Shown piece by piece: positions 8,327-18,483 of a DNA stretch of 64,000 nt (the stretch's first letter is position 1; the number at the start of each line of letters is the position of its first letter). The notes beneath the pieces are model-generated. The model saw nothing but the letters and a program-made list of their open reading frames with translations. It ran no database searches and was not told where the DNA came from. Origin of the DNA: Gammaproteobacteria bacterium (GTDB taxonomy: Bacteria; Pseudomonadota; Gammaproteobacteria; Nitrococcales; Nitrococcaceae); assembly GCA_030433275.1 (NCBI GenBank), contig JAUILK010000001.1:62001-126000 (forward strand), read 5' to 3'. The position numbers and the translations under genes were made by a program.

Positions 8327-9432
8327 AATGCGCCCTCCTCGGCTTCGGTGAACATCTCCAGAGGGCCGTCCAGGACGGTGAGACCGCTCACCATGCCAGT
8401 GGCGAGCAAGGACTCGACGGCAGATACCGGTTCCACTGCCATCGCCGCGAACTGACGGCCGGGGAGGATGTTCTGCTCCAGCGCCGCGCGGGTCACCACC
8501 GCCGCAAAAGCGCCGGTCAATTCGCTATTGCGGTGCCCCCGAAATGCCAGTGAACGAGTCCGCTGCTCTCCACTGACCACGCTGCCGCCGAGTTGCACCA
8601 GTAGGGTTACGAAGGGTGTTCGACCGGCCATGTCCAGGCGGCTAGACCGTTGCAGCAGGGAGGCGGCTTTCTCACGAGACATGCCGTGGACCCGATCTAA
8701 AGCCGCCAGAGTATGGCGTCCGGCAACAACCGTGTACCAGTCCCCCTGTTCAAGTTCCAGGGACGAGGCAACCCGTTCCGCTTCCCGGTTCAGGTAGGGC
8801 AACGCCGTCACCCGGCCGGGAAAGAACGGCAACCCCGCGTCACTGTTGCGGACCAGCACGCCGGGACAGCATCCTTGCCGCCATGCGGCCAAGGGCCGTC
8901 CAAAACCGTCCTCGACACTTTGCAGATAATCGTCGGCGGCCACCGCGGTAAAGTGATCGAGCAAACCGAAATAGCTGACCAGCCGACTTACTTTGTCGAA
9001 ACCAGTAGCAGCCAGCCAGCGCGGCAGCAGTCCGGTAAGACCGGGCTGCAAACCGGCAGAGAGCAGTGCCCGGCACCCCTGCTCACGGTAGTCGGCGTCG
9101 TCCAGAAGCGCGTACAGACCGTCATCGCCGGCCACATCCACGTAATCGGCGCCCTCTTCCAAAGCGACCAACGCCGGCCCCGCACCAATCAGATGGGAAG
9201 GCCCCGCGCAGTTGAGAAGCACACGACAACCGGATACGAACCGCGCCAGAGACGAACGGTCCATAAAATCCGCTTCCGCGGCTTCCAGCGATGGGGCATC
9301 CAGTGTTCTTACCAGTGCCCTGGCAGCGGCGCCGTCACGACCACCGATCCGCAACGGACCGAGCCCTAGCGCCAGCAAGGCCCTGACCGCCGCCGTTCCA
9401 ACCTCACCGTAACCTCCCAACACCGAGATCAT
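8323..9432 (-). CDS. Saccharopine dehydrogenase-like NAD(P)-binding protein
   Basis: About 369 residues. The N-terminus MISVLGGYGEVGTAAVRALL is a Rossmann GxGxxG loop, followed by ADFMDRSSLARFVSGCRVLLNCAGP, which is typical of the saccharopine dehydrogenase NADP-binding domain. The ATG at 9432 overlaps the ABC-transporter stop (ATGA). Saccharopine dehydrogenase family members include reductases and dehydrogenases acting on amino-acid-like or lipid substrates; this one lies in the middle of an NRPS operon, so a tailoring reduction or dehydrogenation of the metallophore is plausible. It is distinct from the thiazolinyl imide reductase, so the operon may have two redox tailoring enzymes besides the broken P450. 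Exact reaction unknown. Confidence 0.75.
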   Translation of the reverse strand: MISVLGGYGEVGTAAVRALLALGLGPLRIGGRDGAAARALVRTLDAPSLEAAEADFMDRSSLARFVSGCRVLLNCAGPSHLIGAGPALVALEEGADYVDVAGDDGLYALLDDADYREQGCRALLSAGLQPGLTGLLPRWLAATGFDKVSRLVSYFGLLDHFTAVAADDYLQSVEDGFGRPLAAWRQGCCPGVLVRNSDAGLPFFPGRVTALPYLNREAERVASSLELEQGDWYTVVAGRHTLAALDRVHGMSREKAASLLQRSSRLDMAGRTPFVTLLVQLGGSVVSGEQRTRSLAFRGHRNSELTGAFAAVVTRAALEQNILPGRQFAAMAVEPVSAVESLLATGMVSGLTVLDGPLEMFTEAEEGAL

Positions 9433-11171
9433 GGCGCTGCTTCCCCCGTCAGCCGCCATCCCTGGGCGCGATTGCGTTCTTGCCAGAACGCGCAATAGCG
9501 CGGATCACTGGCCTGTAACTGCCGATGCGTACCGGCGGCGACGACAACGCCGTCCTCAAGCATAAGAATCTGATCCGCCGCACGAATCGTGGACAGCTGG
9601 TGCGCCACCACGATGAGAGTGGAGCACGACTTCAGGGTACGGATGGCGTTTTGAACATGATGCTCGTTCTCCGCATCGAGGGCAGCTGTGGCCTCATCGA
9701 GAATTACGATCGAGGCTCGTTTCAACAGCGCGCGCGCCACGGAAATCCGTTGCCGCTCGCCGCCGGACAAGGCACTGCCGCCCTCGCCCACCGATGAGCG
9801 CCAGCCGAACGGCAACCGTTCCACGATGTCGTCGACACCGGCAAGCCGGGCGGCTTCGCGAACCTCAGCTTGGCTGGCCGTCGGCGCGCCGATGCGGATG
9901 TTTGCTTCGAGGGTATCGTTGAACAGGTAGACGTCCTGCATCACCGGCGCGATCTGCGCCATCAGATCTCCGGTGGTCAAGCTGCGAACATCGCTACCAC
10001 CCACCCGCACCGATCCGCTGTCGACGTCGTGAAAGCGCATGATCAGTTTGGTAAGCGTGGTTTTGCCGGACCCGGAAGGTCCGACGATGGCGGTCATGGT
10101 TCCCGCTGGCACATGGAACGAGACACCGTTTATCACCTTCTCCCCGGGCCGGTATCCGAACACCACATCGGAGAACGCCACTGATCCCGGATCGCTCATC
10201 GGCATGGAATGACCCGATTCCGGCAGCGGTTCCTGATCGAAGATGTCCGCGAGCCGTCGCAGATCGTTCGCCGCCATGCGCAGTTGCCCGCTGCGCGCCG
10301 CCGCCTCTGCGAGCGGACTGGCCAGCCGCGCGGACAGAGCCAAAAGCGCGATGAGTTCGACGTTGTCGATGGCGTGGGCAAGCGCCAGAGCGACACCGAC
10401 TGCCAACAGGGCAGCAAAAGCGAGATGTATACCCAGCCCTGCCACCAGAAGACGGGGGAAAGTAGCACTCAGGTGGTTACCGCCGGCACGGCGTTGCTCC
10501 TCAATGGCCTCCTCCAGTGGCGGGTAGCCCTCCGTGGTACGACCGAAAGCCCTCAACACTGGCTGCAGGCGAGCGAATTCCACCACTCGGTTACTGGCCT
10601 CGACACCGGCGGCGTCGACCTGCAGCTCGGTACGGGCAATCCATGACGACGACCAGTTATGAAGCAGGAATATCAGTGGCGCGGCGAATAAAACAGTCAG
10701 TCCAAGACGCCAGTCGAAATACAATAGAGCGACGGCTGTGGTGGCTGGGGTGAGAATTCCGATCGCCACTGGAGTCAAAAGATGGGCGAAGACATTAGTA
10801 ACTAACACAGTGCCGCCGGTAGCGCTGCGCGACAGCCGGCCTACCCGCTCCGACGAAAACCACCCCAGCGGCAGGGAGACCAGCTTAGCCCCGAGGCGGT
10901 CATGAAGCGTGGTCAACACCACCAGCGCCAGCGTGAAGCCTTTCATTGCCTGGCGATAGTGGGCGACGGCCACCAGCACCACCATCAGCGCCAACCCCAG
11001 CAATCCATAGCCCGCACGGGTGATATCACCGTGCATCATCGCCGCCAGCACCGGCACCAGAAAGGCGATGGCGACGCCCTGGAGTACCGCGTAGGCGATC
11101 AACCAGTTCAGATAGCGGTACAGATCCCGGCGATGCACCGGTCCCAGTATTTTCGAAAGATCACCGATCAT
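9429..11171 (-). CDS. ABC half-transporter (permease plus ATPase), YbtQ-like
   Basis: About 580 residues with an N-terminal six-helix exporter-type membrane domain (residues 1-310) and a C-terminal ATPase: Walker A VGPSGSGKTT, signature LSGGERQRISVARALL, Walker B IVILDEATAALD and switch VAHQLST. The ATG at 11171 overlaps the stop of the upstream ABC gene. In the yersiniabactin locus, paired YbtP and YbtQ proteins of this architecture form a heterodimer in the inner membrane that imports the ferric siderophore despite an exporter-like fold. The adjacent pair here is the natural counterpart; export rather than import cannot be excluded from sequence. Confidence 0.9.
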   Translation of the reverse strand: MIGDLSKILGPVHRRDLYRYLNWLIAYAVLQGVAIAFLVPVLAAMMHGDITRAGYGLLGLALMVVLVAVAHYRQAMKGFTLALVVLTTLHDRLGAKLVSLPLGWFSSERVGRLSRSATGGTVLVTNVFAHLLTPVAIGILTPATTAVALLYFDWRLGLTVLFAAPLIFLLHNWSSSWIARTELQVDAAGVEASNRVVEFARLQPVLRAFGRTTEGYPPLEEAIEEQRRAGGNHLSATFPRLLVAGLGIHLAFAALLAVGVALALAHAIDNVELIALLALSARLASPLAEAAARSGQLRMAANDLRRLADIFDQEPLPESGHSMPMSDPGSVAFSDVVFGYRPGEKVINGVSFHVPAGTMTAIVGPSGSGKTTLTKLIMRFHDVDSGSVRVGGSDVRSLTTGDLMAQIAPVMQDVYLFNDTLEANIRIGAPTASQAEVREAARLAGVDDIVERLPFGWRSSVGEGGSALSGGERQRISVARALLKRASIVILDEATAALDAENEHHVQNAIRTLKSCSTLIVVAHQLSTIRAADQILMLEDGVVVAAGTHRQLQASDPRYCAFWQERNRAQGWRLTGEAAP

Positions 11172-12934
11172 GCCCGTGCCGCCTCTTCCCGCTCGCCCCC
11201 TTCCGACTCCACAAACGTCTGCAGTCGCCACAAGCGCGCGTACAGACCGTCCGCTTCCAACAGCCGGTCATGGGTGCCCTGCTCAACAATCCGGCCGCCG
11301 TCGATGACGGCGATTTGATCCGCGGCAACGATGGAAGCCAAGCGATGGGCAATCACCAGAACCGTCCGCCCCCATGCCAGAGTGGAGAGCGCATCCTGAA
11401 TGTGCGCTTCGGATTCCGGATCGGCATGGGCCGTCGCCTCGTCCAGAATCAGAATCGGCGTATCGGCGAGCAACATACGGGCGATCGATACGCGCTGCGT
11501 TTCACCACCGGAAAACACCGCGTCCTCGCCAATCACGCTGTCGTATCCTCGGGGCAAGGTCAGAATGCGATCATGGATGCGAGCAGCACGGGCCGCCTCG
11601 ATCACCGCCGCCTGATCGGCGCCGGGCCGCCCCAGACAAACGTTGTCGCGGACCGTACCGCGCACCAGTTGCGCATTCTGCAGCACGAAACCCACTTTTC
11701 TGTACAACACGGAGGGAGCGATCTCGCGAACGTCGACACCCCCCACCCGCACTGTTCCCGCGCTGACGTCATGAAACCGGGGCACCAGCATGGCCAGGGT
11801 GGACTTGCCGGCTCCGGACCGGCCCACCAAGGCGGTCACCGTGCCGGGCCGGCAACTCAGCGAGATATTGGAAAGAACCTCATGGTCGTCGGCGTAACGA
11901 AACGAGACTTGTTCGAATTCCACCGTGGCGCCGACGGGACGGCGCGGATGACAACTCACCGGCAGCGGCTCCACTGCGAGCAACGAAGCGATTCGCTTTG
12001 CCGCGGCCTGGGCATTGCGTTGCGCGACCAGCCCCTGGTTCAACGTCAGTAGCGTTTGAGGAAGCGCCATGCCAACCAGGGTCGCGGCCATCACATCCAC
12101 AGACCCCACCCAGCCGTTGGCAAGAAACCAGGCCCCACCGGCCAGGGTCGACAGCATGATCACCGGCGCTGACAGCGCCAGCGAAGACAACGCTTCAAGC
12201 CGCAACAGGGGCCTGACCCAACCTGCATAGCGTTCGCTGAAATTACGAACCGCGTTCTGGTAACCCTCGTAGGCCCGTCCGGACTGACCGAAAGCCTTGA
12301 CCACGGTGATACCATTAACGAACTCGACAATGGCGGCGCTGACCTCGGAAAAGCTGGCGTCGAGTTGCGTCATTTTGTCGCCAAAACCGCGCATCATCCG
12401 GGCGTAAGCCACCGCGTAAACCGGCAGGGTCACCACTGCCAGCAACATCAGACGCCAGTCGAGCCACAGCAAATAGAGCAGTCCTCCCGCGGGTAATACA
12501 ATGGCGGCGACGCGCTCCACGTCATGGTGCGCCACCAAGTGATGCAGATCCTCCAAGTCGTTTTGCACCGCCTTACGGACGGCGCCGGAGGTCTTGTCGG
12601 AATACCAGCCCAAAGGCACGCGGCCGAGTACCCGTACCAGCTCGCGCCGCAGTAACGCCTGCATGCGATGATCGGCCAGATGGGTGGCCCAGAGCGCCAA
12701 CCCCATGCTGAGCCAGCCCAGCAAAAGCGCCAGCCCGATCACCGCCACGATCATTGCCACCCGGACGGTATCGAGAGGCCCTGGAGCCATCAACACTCGC
12801 CCCAATTCCACAATGGCGATAAAGGGAAGCAGCGAGCTCAATGCCCCCACCCCTCCGAGTATCACACCGAGGCGAATCAACCCCGCCACCGGGCGACGCA
12901 ACTCGTACAAAGGCTGGTTGGATGTGTGATTCAC
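11168..12934 (-). CDS. ABC half-transporter (permease plus ATPase), YbtP-like
   Basis: A 588-residue protein with an exporter-type membrane domain (about 15-310) and a complete ATPase: Walker A VGRSGAGKST, signature FSGGETQRVSIARMLL, Walker B ILILDEATAHADPE and switch IAHRLAS. It starts with GTG at 12934, overlapping the NRPS stop (GTGA), and its own stop overlaps the start of the second half-transporter, so the two are probably made in equal amounts and form a heterodimer. Its position right after the NRPS genes supports transport of the cluster's product or its metal complex across the inner membrane. Confidence 0.9.
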   Translation of the reverse strand: MNHTSNQPLYELRRPVAGLIRLGVILGGVGALSSLLPFIAIVELGRVLMAPGPLDTVRVAMIVAVIGLALLLGWLSMGLALWATHLADHRMQALLRRELVRVLGRVPLGWYSDKTSGAVRKAVQNDLEDLHHLVAHHDVERVAAIVLPAGGLLYLLWLDWRLMLLAVVTLPVYAVAYARMMRGFGDKMTQLDASFSEVSAAIVEFVNGITVVKAFGQSGRAYEGYQNAVRNFSERYAGWVRPLLRLEALSSLALSAPVIMLSTLAGGAWFLANGWVGSVDVMAATLVGMALPQTLLTLNQGLVAQRNAQAAAKRIASLLAVEPLPVSCHPRRPVGATVEFEQVSFRYADDHEVLSNISLSCRPGTVTALVGRSGAGKSTLAMLVPRFHDVSAGTVRVGGVDVREIAPSVLYRKVGFVLQNAQLVRGTVRDNVCLGRPGADQAAVIEAARAARIHDRILTLPRGYDSVIGEDAVFSGGETQRVSIARMLLADTPILILDEATAHADPESEAHIQDALSTLAWGRTVLVIAHRLASIVAADQIAVIDGGRIVEQGTHDRLLEADGLYARLWRLQTFVESEGGEREEAARA

Positions 12935-15900
12935 CGGTTCCCCCGCAGAGTTTCAGCCAGCCGGGCGGCGACCTCTTCCACATAGGGCGGTTCGATCACA
13001 CTGAAATGATTGCCCGGCACATCGACAAGGTTAAACACGCCGAGGCAGGTGTTTTCCCAGAATGGCGCCGCGTAGTGGCCGACACCGGCGGTGATGCCGA
13101 ACGACTGCTGCTCCCTGCAACGCAGATAGTTGATGTTTCCGACGTAGGGCGGCGGGTCGAAACGAGCGGCCCGCATACTGTGTCGGCACACCCGGAACAA
13201 GGCCGGGATCAGTTCGGGTCCGACCGGAACGCCGGCCTGACCGCCGGCGAGGCGGGCGTAGCCGGCCAGTCGTTCATCCTGGGGTATCGCCGAGCGTTGA
13301 CGCACCGCCTCCGCCACGGCACGCAGGCCATCATCACCATCCAGGCCGGCCATGGCTCCGGCTGGGATACGGCGGTCGTATTGATGCATCAACGTCTCGA
13401 TCGCACGGTAAACGTCTTCGTGCTCGACCCCGGCACCGAAGACATCTTTCACCGGATCAAGATTCAGGTTGGGCGCGAAGATCGCTTCAAACGCCAATTC
13501 TTCGTCCGTTTCGATGAACATCGGAATACTGTCCACCAACGTCAGATCGATCACCTCGAGACCGCGTTCCAGCAGGCGGCGCGACACTTCCATCGCCAGC
13601 AACCCGCCAAGGCAATAGCCGATCAACTGGAAACGCCGGTAACCCTCACCCACCAACCGCTGTGCGTAATCATCGGCGACTCGGTTGATCAGTTCCTGAT
13701 GAGGGATGGCCAGATACCGTTCGGGATCCGCCACCGCCAGCCCCACCACGGGCCCCTGTTGCTGAGCGGCCAGCGCCCGCCCGAGATGTTGGAAATAGTC
13801 CATGGTGCCGAGCGCCGCGTGGAACAGCACCCGTACCGGCCCCGCCCCGCCGCCGAACGGAACGATCAGGGAGTTACTACCGGGCCGCGCCCGCGCCGCA
13901 CCGACGTCCGCAATCGTGTCGGAAGAATTGGCGGCCGGTTCCGCGTCGCCTGGCGATGCGTGCAGAGCCCGGGCAAGCGCCGCCACCGTGGGTTCATTCA
14001 GCATCTGCCGCAGCAAGGCGTCGTAGGTGAAGGCCTGAGCCTCCGGCACGGTTTCGCGCAACTGTCCCGCCACCCTGGCCAGCACCAGGGAATCCGCGCC
14101 CTGATCGTAGAAGTTATCTTCAGTGCCGATGTGCGGCAGCCCCAGCGCCGCCGCCCACAGTGCACGCAAGCCGTCCACCAGCGGATCAGCGGATTGCCCC
14201 TCCGTGTGTCCACCACCTTGAATCAAAGGCGCTGGCTTCCAACCGGCCAGAGTCTTACGATCCAACTTGCCATTGGCGGTCAGCGGGAGTCGATCAAGCA
14301 CCTGTATATGGGCGGGCACCATGTAGCCGGGCAGGCGTTCGGAGAGGAACGCAAACACATCCGTGTCGGACAGCGCAGTTCGGTCGCTTTTGAAACGCGC
14401 CGCGATCAGGTTCATTCCACAAGCCGCCAGCGGATGCGTCAGCTCAGGCAAGCAAAGCAGGTCCTGCCCCCCCTTGCTCTTTAGCACTGCAAGCCAGTCC
14501 TCCCGAGATGAAAACGGCGCCCGACCGGTTTCCCGATCTCCGTCCGGCTCCATCATGAATCCCTGGGTCAGCAGAATATGTGGATGCTCCACCGTCGGCT
14601 CGGTCAATATCAGCCAGCCTCCCGGTGCCAGCAGTTCGATGATCCTGTCGACGGCCGCTTGCGGATCCCGAGTACTGTTGAGGACTCCAGCGCACAGCAC
14701 CACGTCCTGCGAGTTCGGCACCAATCCCTGAGTTCGGTAGTCCTGATCCAGGTCGAACAATCCGAAACGCATCCACGGCAGGTTCCCCCAGCTCTGCCGG
14801 GCCGCTGACAGAAAGAACGGCGTCAGGTCCGTAAACAGATACTCCACCTGGCAACCGTCCAGCATGGGCACCACCGCCGAAGTAGTGGCGCCGGTACCGG
14901 CCCCTATTTCCAGAACCCGCAGCGGGCTCGCGTCAGTGCGCTCCAGCGCCAGCCGGTTCAACAAGGCAGCCACGGCGTGATTGTTGTAGCGTGTAATCAG
15001 GTCATCCCGGTATAAGGCCAATGCGATGTCCTGCTCGCCTCGCGGGAACAACAGCTCAAACGGGTTTTGCTCCCCGCTCAACAGTTCCGGCAAACGCGCC
15101 ACGTGTGCCTTGTGATAATCGATGAATTCCCGGGCACACCAGTGCCGCTCGACACCGGTCTCGGCACGCCGCCAGGCCTGCTCCACTTCGGCGCTGTCGA
15201 TCTCGGCCGTTCTCCAGTACTGATCTTCGTTGTCCGCCTTACTCAACCAGCCGTGCCGCACCAACAACGCCAGCCAGCGGCGAATCAGCCAATGATGTCG
15301 CGGTTCGGCGGCCAGGGCCTGGATCACCTGATCCGAGGAGCAACGGGATTCCCTATCGACAAACAGGCGATGTTCCACCATGACGTTCAGCAGCGACGCC
15401 AAAGCGGCATGATGGAGCGCATTGACCTGCGTGCCCACGCCCTCGTATTCCAGACCTCGGAGCTGATACTCCGCCATCCGCCGCGCCGCTTCACCAAACT
15501 CCGCCGAAACCGGGTACGCCTCCACGCCGCGACGCGGTTCGACAAAACCCAGCAGCATCCGATCACCGCTGTCGTTGTCCTCGGTAATGGCGACGGCAGC
15601 GGCTACATTCGGGTGAGCAAGCATCGCGGCTTCCACCTCGCCCAGTTCAACACGGTGTCCGCGGACTTTGACTTGGCCATCATCACGGCCGAGAAACTCC
15701 AATTCACCGGATGGCAAATAGCGCGCCAGATCGCCGGTACGATAAAGCCTCTGTCCGTCCAGCGGATGGGAGAAAAATCGCGCTTCGGTCAAGACCGGAT
15801 CACCCAGGTATCCGGTGGAGAGTCCGAGGCCGGTGATATAGAGCTCACCGGGAACCCACACCGGCCGATCTCGGAATTCGGCGTCGAGGACACGAAATCC

Positions 15901-18432
15901 CTGATTCGCCAACGGACGTCCGTAGGGGATACTGGTCCATTCCGGATCCAGCTTTTCAACACGGTGATAGTTGGACCAAATCGAAGCCTCGGTGGCCCCC
16001 CCGAGAGCCACCAGAGACAGGCAAGGCGCATACCGACGAATATGATCGTGCAACGTCAGCGGAACCCAATCCCCGGAGACCAGCGCCAAACGCAGCGTTG
16101 TCAGCGTAGCCGGTTCTCCATCGAGGTAATTGGCCAGCATTTGCAATTGCGCCGGCACCGAGTTCCAGACGGTGACGTCATGCTCGATGACGCATTGCGC
16201 CCAGTGCGAAGGGTCGGCTCCTCGTTCCGCGTCCGGCAGCACCAGCGCGCCGCCCTGGGAAAGAGGACCGAAGATATCGTAAACGGAAAGGTCGAAACCC
16301 AGTTGCGCCAGCCCCAGCACACGGTCACCGGCATCGACCTCGAAACGACGATTAATGTCGTCGATGGTATTGAGCGCGGCCTGGTGGGTGATCATCACTC
16401 CTTTCGGGTCACCGGTTGAACCCGAGGTATAGATCACGTACGCCAGTGTGTCGGGAGCTCCTTGCGGTATCTGTGGTATCCGTTGCGCTTCGCCGAGCGT
16501 ATCCGTTTCGATCGTACGGACCGTATCGGGCAGATCCGATGGCCGATGGCAGGACTGAGTCAGCGCCACCGCTACCGACGCGTCGGCGAGCACCTTGTCC
16601 CTGCGCCGCACCGGTTGGGTCGTCTCTAACGGCAGATAAACCGCGCCGGCCAGCAGAATTCCAAGAACCGCGACTACCTGCTCCACCCCTTTGCGCATCA
16701 AAATGGCGACACGCTCACCGGGTTGGCAGCCACCGTCCCGCAATGCCTCGGCCACGGCCGCCGCACGCAGTGCCAAAGTGCGGTAACACAGTGTGTCTTC
16801 CGGCCCTACAATGGCGATGGCTTCCGGCGTGCGCGCGGCTTGTTCCAACACGGTTTGGTGCAAGAGCCGGTTCGACACCGGCGCTTCGGTATCATTAACC
16901 TGCGCCCTGATCGAGGTTTGCCATGCGGGAAGAGGAAGCGAATTGGCAGCGGACCAACTTCGACCGCCGGAGGCCAGATCCAGGATCAACGTCTGAAATG
17001 CATCCCACATATCGTCGATCAAACCTTCGGGAAACACGCCCTGACGGACATCCCAGTTCAGTTCCAATCCGTCCGCGTCATCGCGGACCTGGCAATCCAG
17101 GAACACTTGCGGAGTCTGGGTGACACCGTTCTCCAGCCGGCAACCGATATCCATTTCACCGGTTCCATCCAGACCTATGGCACTGGTGAACACCACCGGC
17201 ATGAAGGCGGCTTCGTGGCCACGCCGCCGGCTGATTTCGCGAATGACTTCCACGCCAGAGAACAGACGATGATCCAGGTCCGCAAACAGTTGCTCGCCCA
17301 GAACAGCCGCCTGCTCATGAAACGGGCGCCCGCCGAAAGCAGGCACTTCCAGCAGACTGACCGAGGTGAAATCCCCTACCAGACGGTTGACCTGAGGATG
17401 CAGCGGTTGACGATTCAGCAGGGTCAAATTCAGCGAGAAGTGAGGAGATCGGCTCCAGCGCTGTAGTACCGCAACATAAGCGGCCAGCACCACATTGGAG
17501 GCGGTCAGGCTGAACATGGAGGCTTGTCGCCGCAGCGCCTCCCAATGACCGCGTGGCAGACGCCAATGATGGCGCCGAAAGCGCGCGCGGTTCTCCGCCG
17601 CAGCCCGAGACAAGATCGGTAATTCCGGCGCACTGGGCAAAGCCTCCACCCGATCCATCCAGTAATCCCGGGCTCTGCGATAGGCAACACCGTCGCGCAA
17701 CCGCCGTTCGGCCAGCAGGTAGTCGCGGAACCTGATGTCCAGAGCGGGCAAGGTGTCACCGTGCCCCCGAAGTATCTGGTTCAACTCGGAGAATAGAATG
17801 CCGGCGCTGGCCCAGTCCGCGATCAGCGCGTCCAGAGAGAAATGAAGAATGTCGCCACCACGGGTCCGCGTCAGGCGCAACTCAAACAGCGGCCACTTGT
17901 CGGTGTCGTAAAGGCGATGGTCCATCTCCGCGCGGGACGCACGTAGATGCCGCTCCAACTCGGAGGGCGCCCAGTCCCGGCCGTCCTGCACCGCGATCCG
18001 ATAGCGTGGCACTTCCGGCAGCACGCGCTGGTAGCCGTCCGCGCTGATCACCGCGCGCAGCATATCGTGGCGGTGGATCAGATCGTTCCAGGCATCTTGC
18101 AACGCGGCCGGATCAAGTTCCGGATAGATCGCCTCCAGATAGCCGTGGCAGGCCACGCCCCCAAAACCAAAGGATTCGCTGCGTCCGAGCAGGTAGGCCT
18201 CCTGCACTTCGGTCAATGGAAAAGGCTCATGGCGGGCCTGGGCGTCCGCCGCCACCGCTCCTGCTTTATCCGTGCGCAACAGATCGATGATCTGCGTTTT
18301 GTGAGTACGCAACACCGCGATTTTTTCCTCGGTTAGTACTCCTCTGGGGGCACGGAAACGCAGTTGCTCCTCCTCTGCCCAGAGTTCCACTCCGAGTCCT
18401 TGCAGTTCCTCAATCAAGGCATTGGCGTTCAT
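12931..18432 (-). CDS. NRPS: docking-Cy-A(Cys)-MT-PCP-TE
   Basis: An 1833-residue terminal synthetase. Residues 1-53 form a TubC-like docking domain (LGVELWAEEEQLRFRAPRG). A cyclization domain spans about 68-500, with the DxxxxD motif DALIADWAS at 201. The adenylation domain (about 515-1400) has core FDLSVYDIFG, and the pocket residues read from the alignment are DLYNLSLIW, a cysteine code. A methyltransferase is inserted between A8 and A10 (about 985-1345; SAM motif LEIGAGTGATT at 1174). The PCP has GADSL (Ser1448). The thioesterase (about 1520-1833) has GYCLGG with Cys1607 at the nucleophile position instead of Ser. It adds and cyclizes the last cysteine, methylates it and releases the product. 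The start has a GGGAG box; 51 nt separate it from the upstream NRPS. Confidence 0.95.
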   Translation of the reverse strand: MNANALIEELQGLGVELWAEEEQLRFRAPRGVLTEEKIAVLRTHKTQIIDLLRTDKAGAVAADAQARHEPFPLTEVQEAYLLGRSESFGFGGVACHGYLEAIYPELDPAALQDAWNDLIHRHDMLRAVISADGYQRVLPEVPRYRIAVQDGRDWAPSELERHLRASRAEMDHRLYDTDKWPLFELRLTRTRGGDILHFSLDALIADWASAGILFSELNQILRGHGDTLPALDIRFRDYLLAERRLRDGVAYRRARDYWMDRVEALPSAPELPILSRAAAENRARFRRHHWRLPRGHWEALRRQASMFSLTASNVVLAAYVAVLQRWSRSPHFSLNLTLLNRQPLHPQVNRLVGDFTSVSLLEVPAFGGRPFHEQAAVLGEQLFADLDHRLFSGVEVIREISRRRGHEAAFMPVVFTSAIGLDGTGEMDIGCRLENGVTQTPQVFLDCQVRDDADGLELNWDVRQGVFPEGLIDDMWDAFQTLILDLASGGRSWSAANSLPLPAWQTSIRAQVNDTEAPVSNRLLHQTVLEQAARTPEAIAIVGPEDTLCYRTLALRAAAVAEALRDGGCQPGERVAILMRKGVEQVVAVLGILLAGAVYLPLETTQPVRRRDKVLADASVAVALTQSCHRPSDLPDTVRTIETDTLGEAQRIPQIPQGAPDTLAYVIYTSGSTGDPKGVMITHQAALNTIDDINRRFEVDAGDRVLGLAQLGFDLSVYDIFGPLSQGGALVLPDAERGADPSHWAQCVIEHDVTVWNSVPAQLQMLANYLDGEPATLTTLRLALVSGDWVPLTLHDHIRRYAPCLSLVALGGATEASIWSNYHRVEKLDPEWTSIPYGRPLANQGFRVLDAEFRDRPVWVPGELYITGLGLSTGYLGDPVLTEARFFSHPLDGQRLYRTGDLARYLPSGELEFLGRDDGQVKVRGHRVELGEVEAAMLAHPNVAAAVAITEDNDSGDRMLLGFVEPRRGVEAYPVSAEFGEAARRMAEYQLRGLEYEGVGTQVNALHHAALASLLNVMVEHRLFVDRESRCSSDQVIQALAAEPRHHWLIRRWLALLVRHGWLSKADNEDQYWRTAEIDSAEVEQAWRRAETGVERHWCAREFIDYHKAHVARLPELLSGEQNPFELLFPRGEQDIALALYRDDLITRYNNHAVAALLNRLALERTDASPLRVLEIGAGTGATTSAVVPMLDGCQVEYLFTDLTPFFLSAARQSWGNLPWMRFGLFDLDQDYRTQGLVPNSQDVVLCAGVLNSTRDPQAAVDRIIELLAPGGWLILTEPTVEHPHILLTQGFMMEPDGDRETGRAPFSSREDWLAVLKSKGGQDLLCLPELTHPLAACGMNLIAARFKSDRTALSDTDVFAFLSERLPGYMVPAHIQVLDRLPLTANGKLDRKTLAGWKPAPLIQGGGHTEGQSADPLVDGLRALWAAALGLPHIGTEDNFYDQGADSLVLARVAGQLRETVPEAQAFTYDALLRQMLNEPTVAALARALHASPGDAEPAANSSDTIADVGAARARPGSNSLIVPFGGGAGPVRVLFHAALGTMDYFQHLGRALAAQQQGPVVGLAVADPERYLAIPHQELINRVADDYAQRLVGEGYRRFQLIGYCLGGLLAMEVSRRLLERGLEVIDLTLVDSIPMFIETDEELAFEAIFAPNLNLDPVKDVFGAGVEHEDVYRAIETLMHQYDRRIPAGAMAGLDGDDGLRAVAEAVRQRSAIPQDERLAGYARLAGGQAGVPVGPELIPALFRVCRHSMRAARFDPPPYVGNINYLRCREQQSFGITAGVGHYAAPFWENTCLGVFNLVDVPGNHFSVIEPPYVEEVAARLAETLRGNR

Positions 18433-18483
18433 AATGTAAGACTCCCTGTGTGTCCTGGGTGAGAAATCGGGGCGGTCAGATGC

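Noticed and set aside
12841-14484. 547-codon plus-strand frame
   Set aside because: It lies wholly opposite the NRPS PCP-TE region and the ABC start; composition is that of a high-GC antisense shadow.
15067-16419. 450-codon plus-strand frame
   Set aside because: Antisense to the NRPS methyltransferase and adenylation domains; no motif or start signal.
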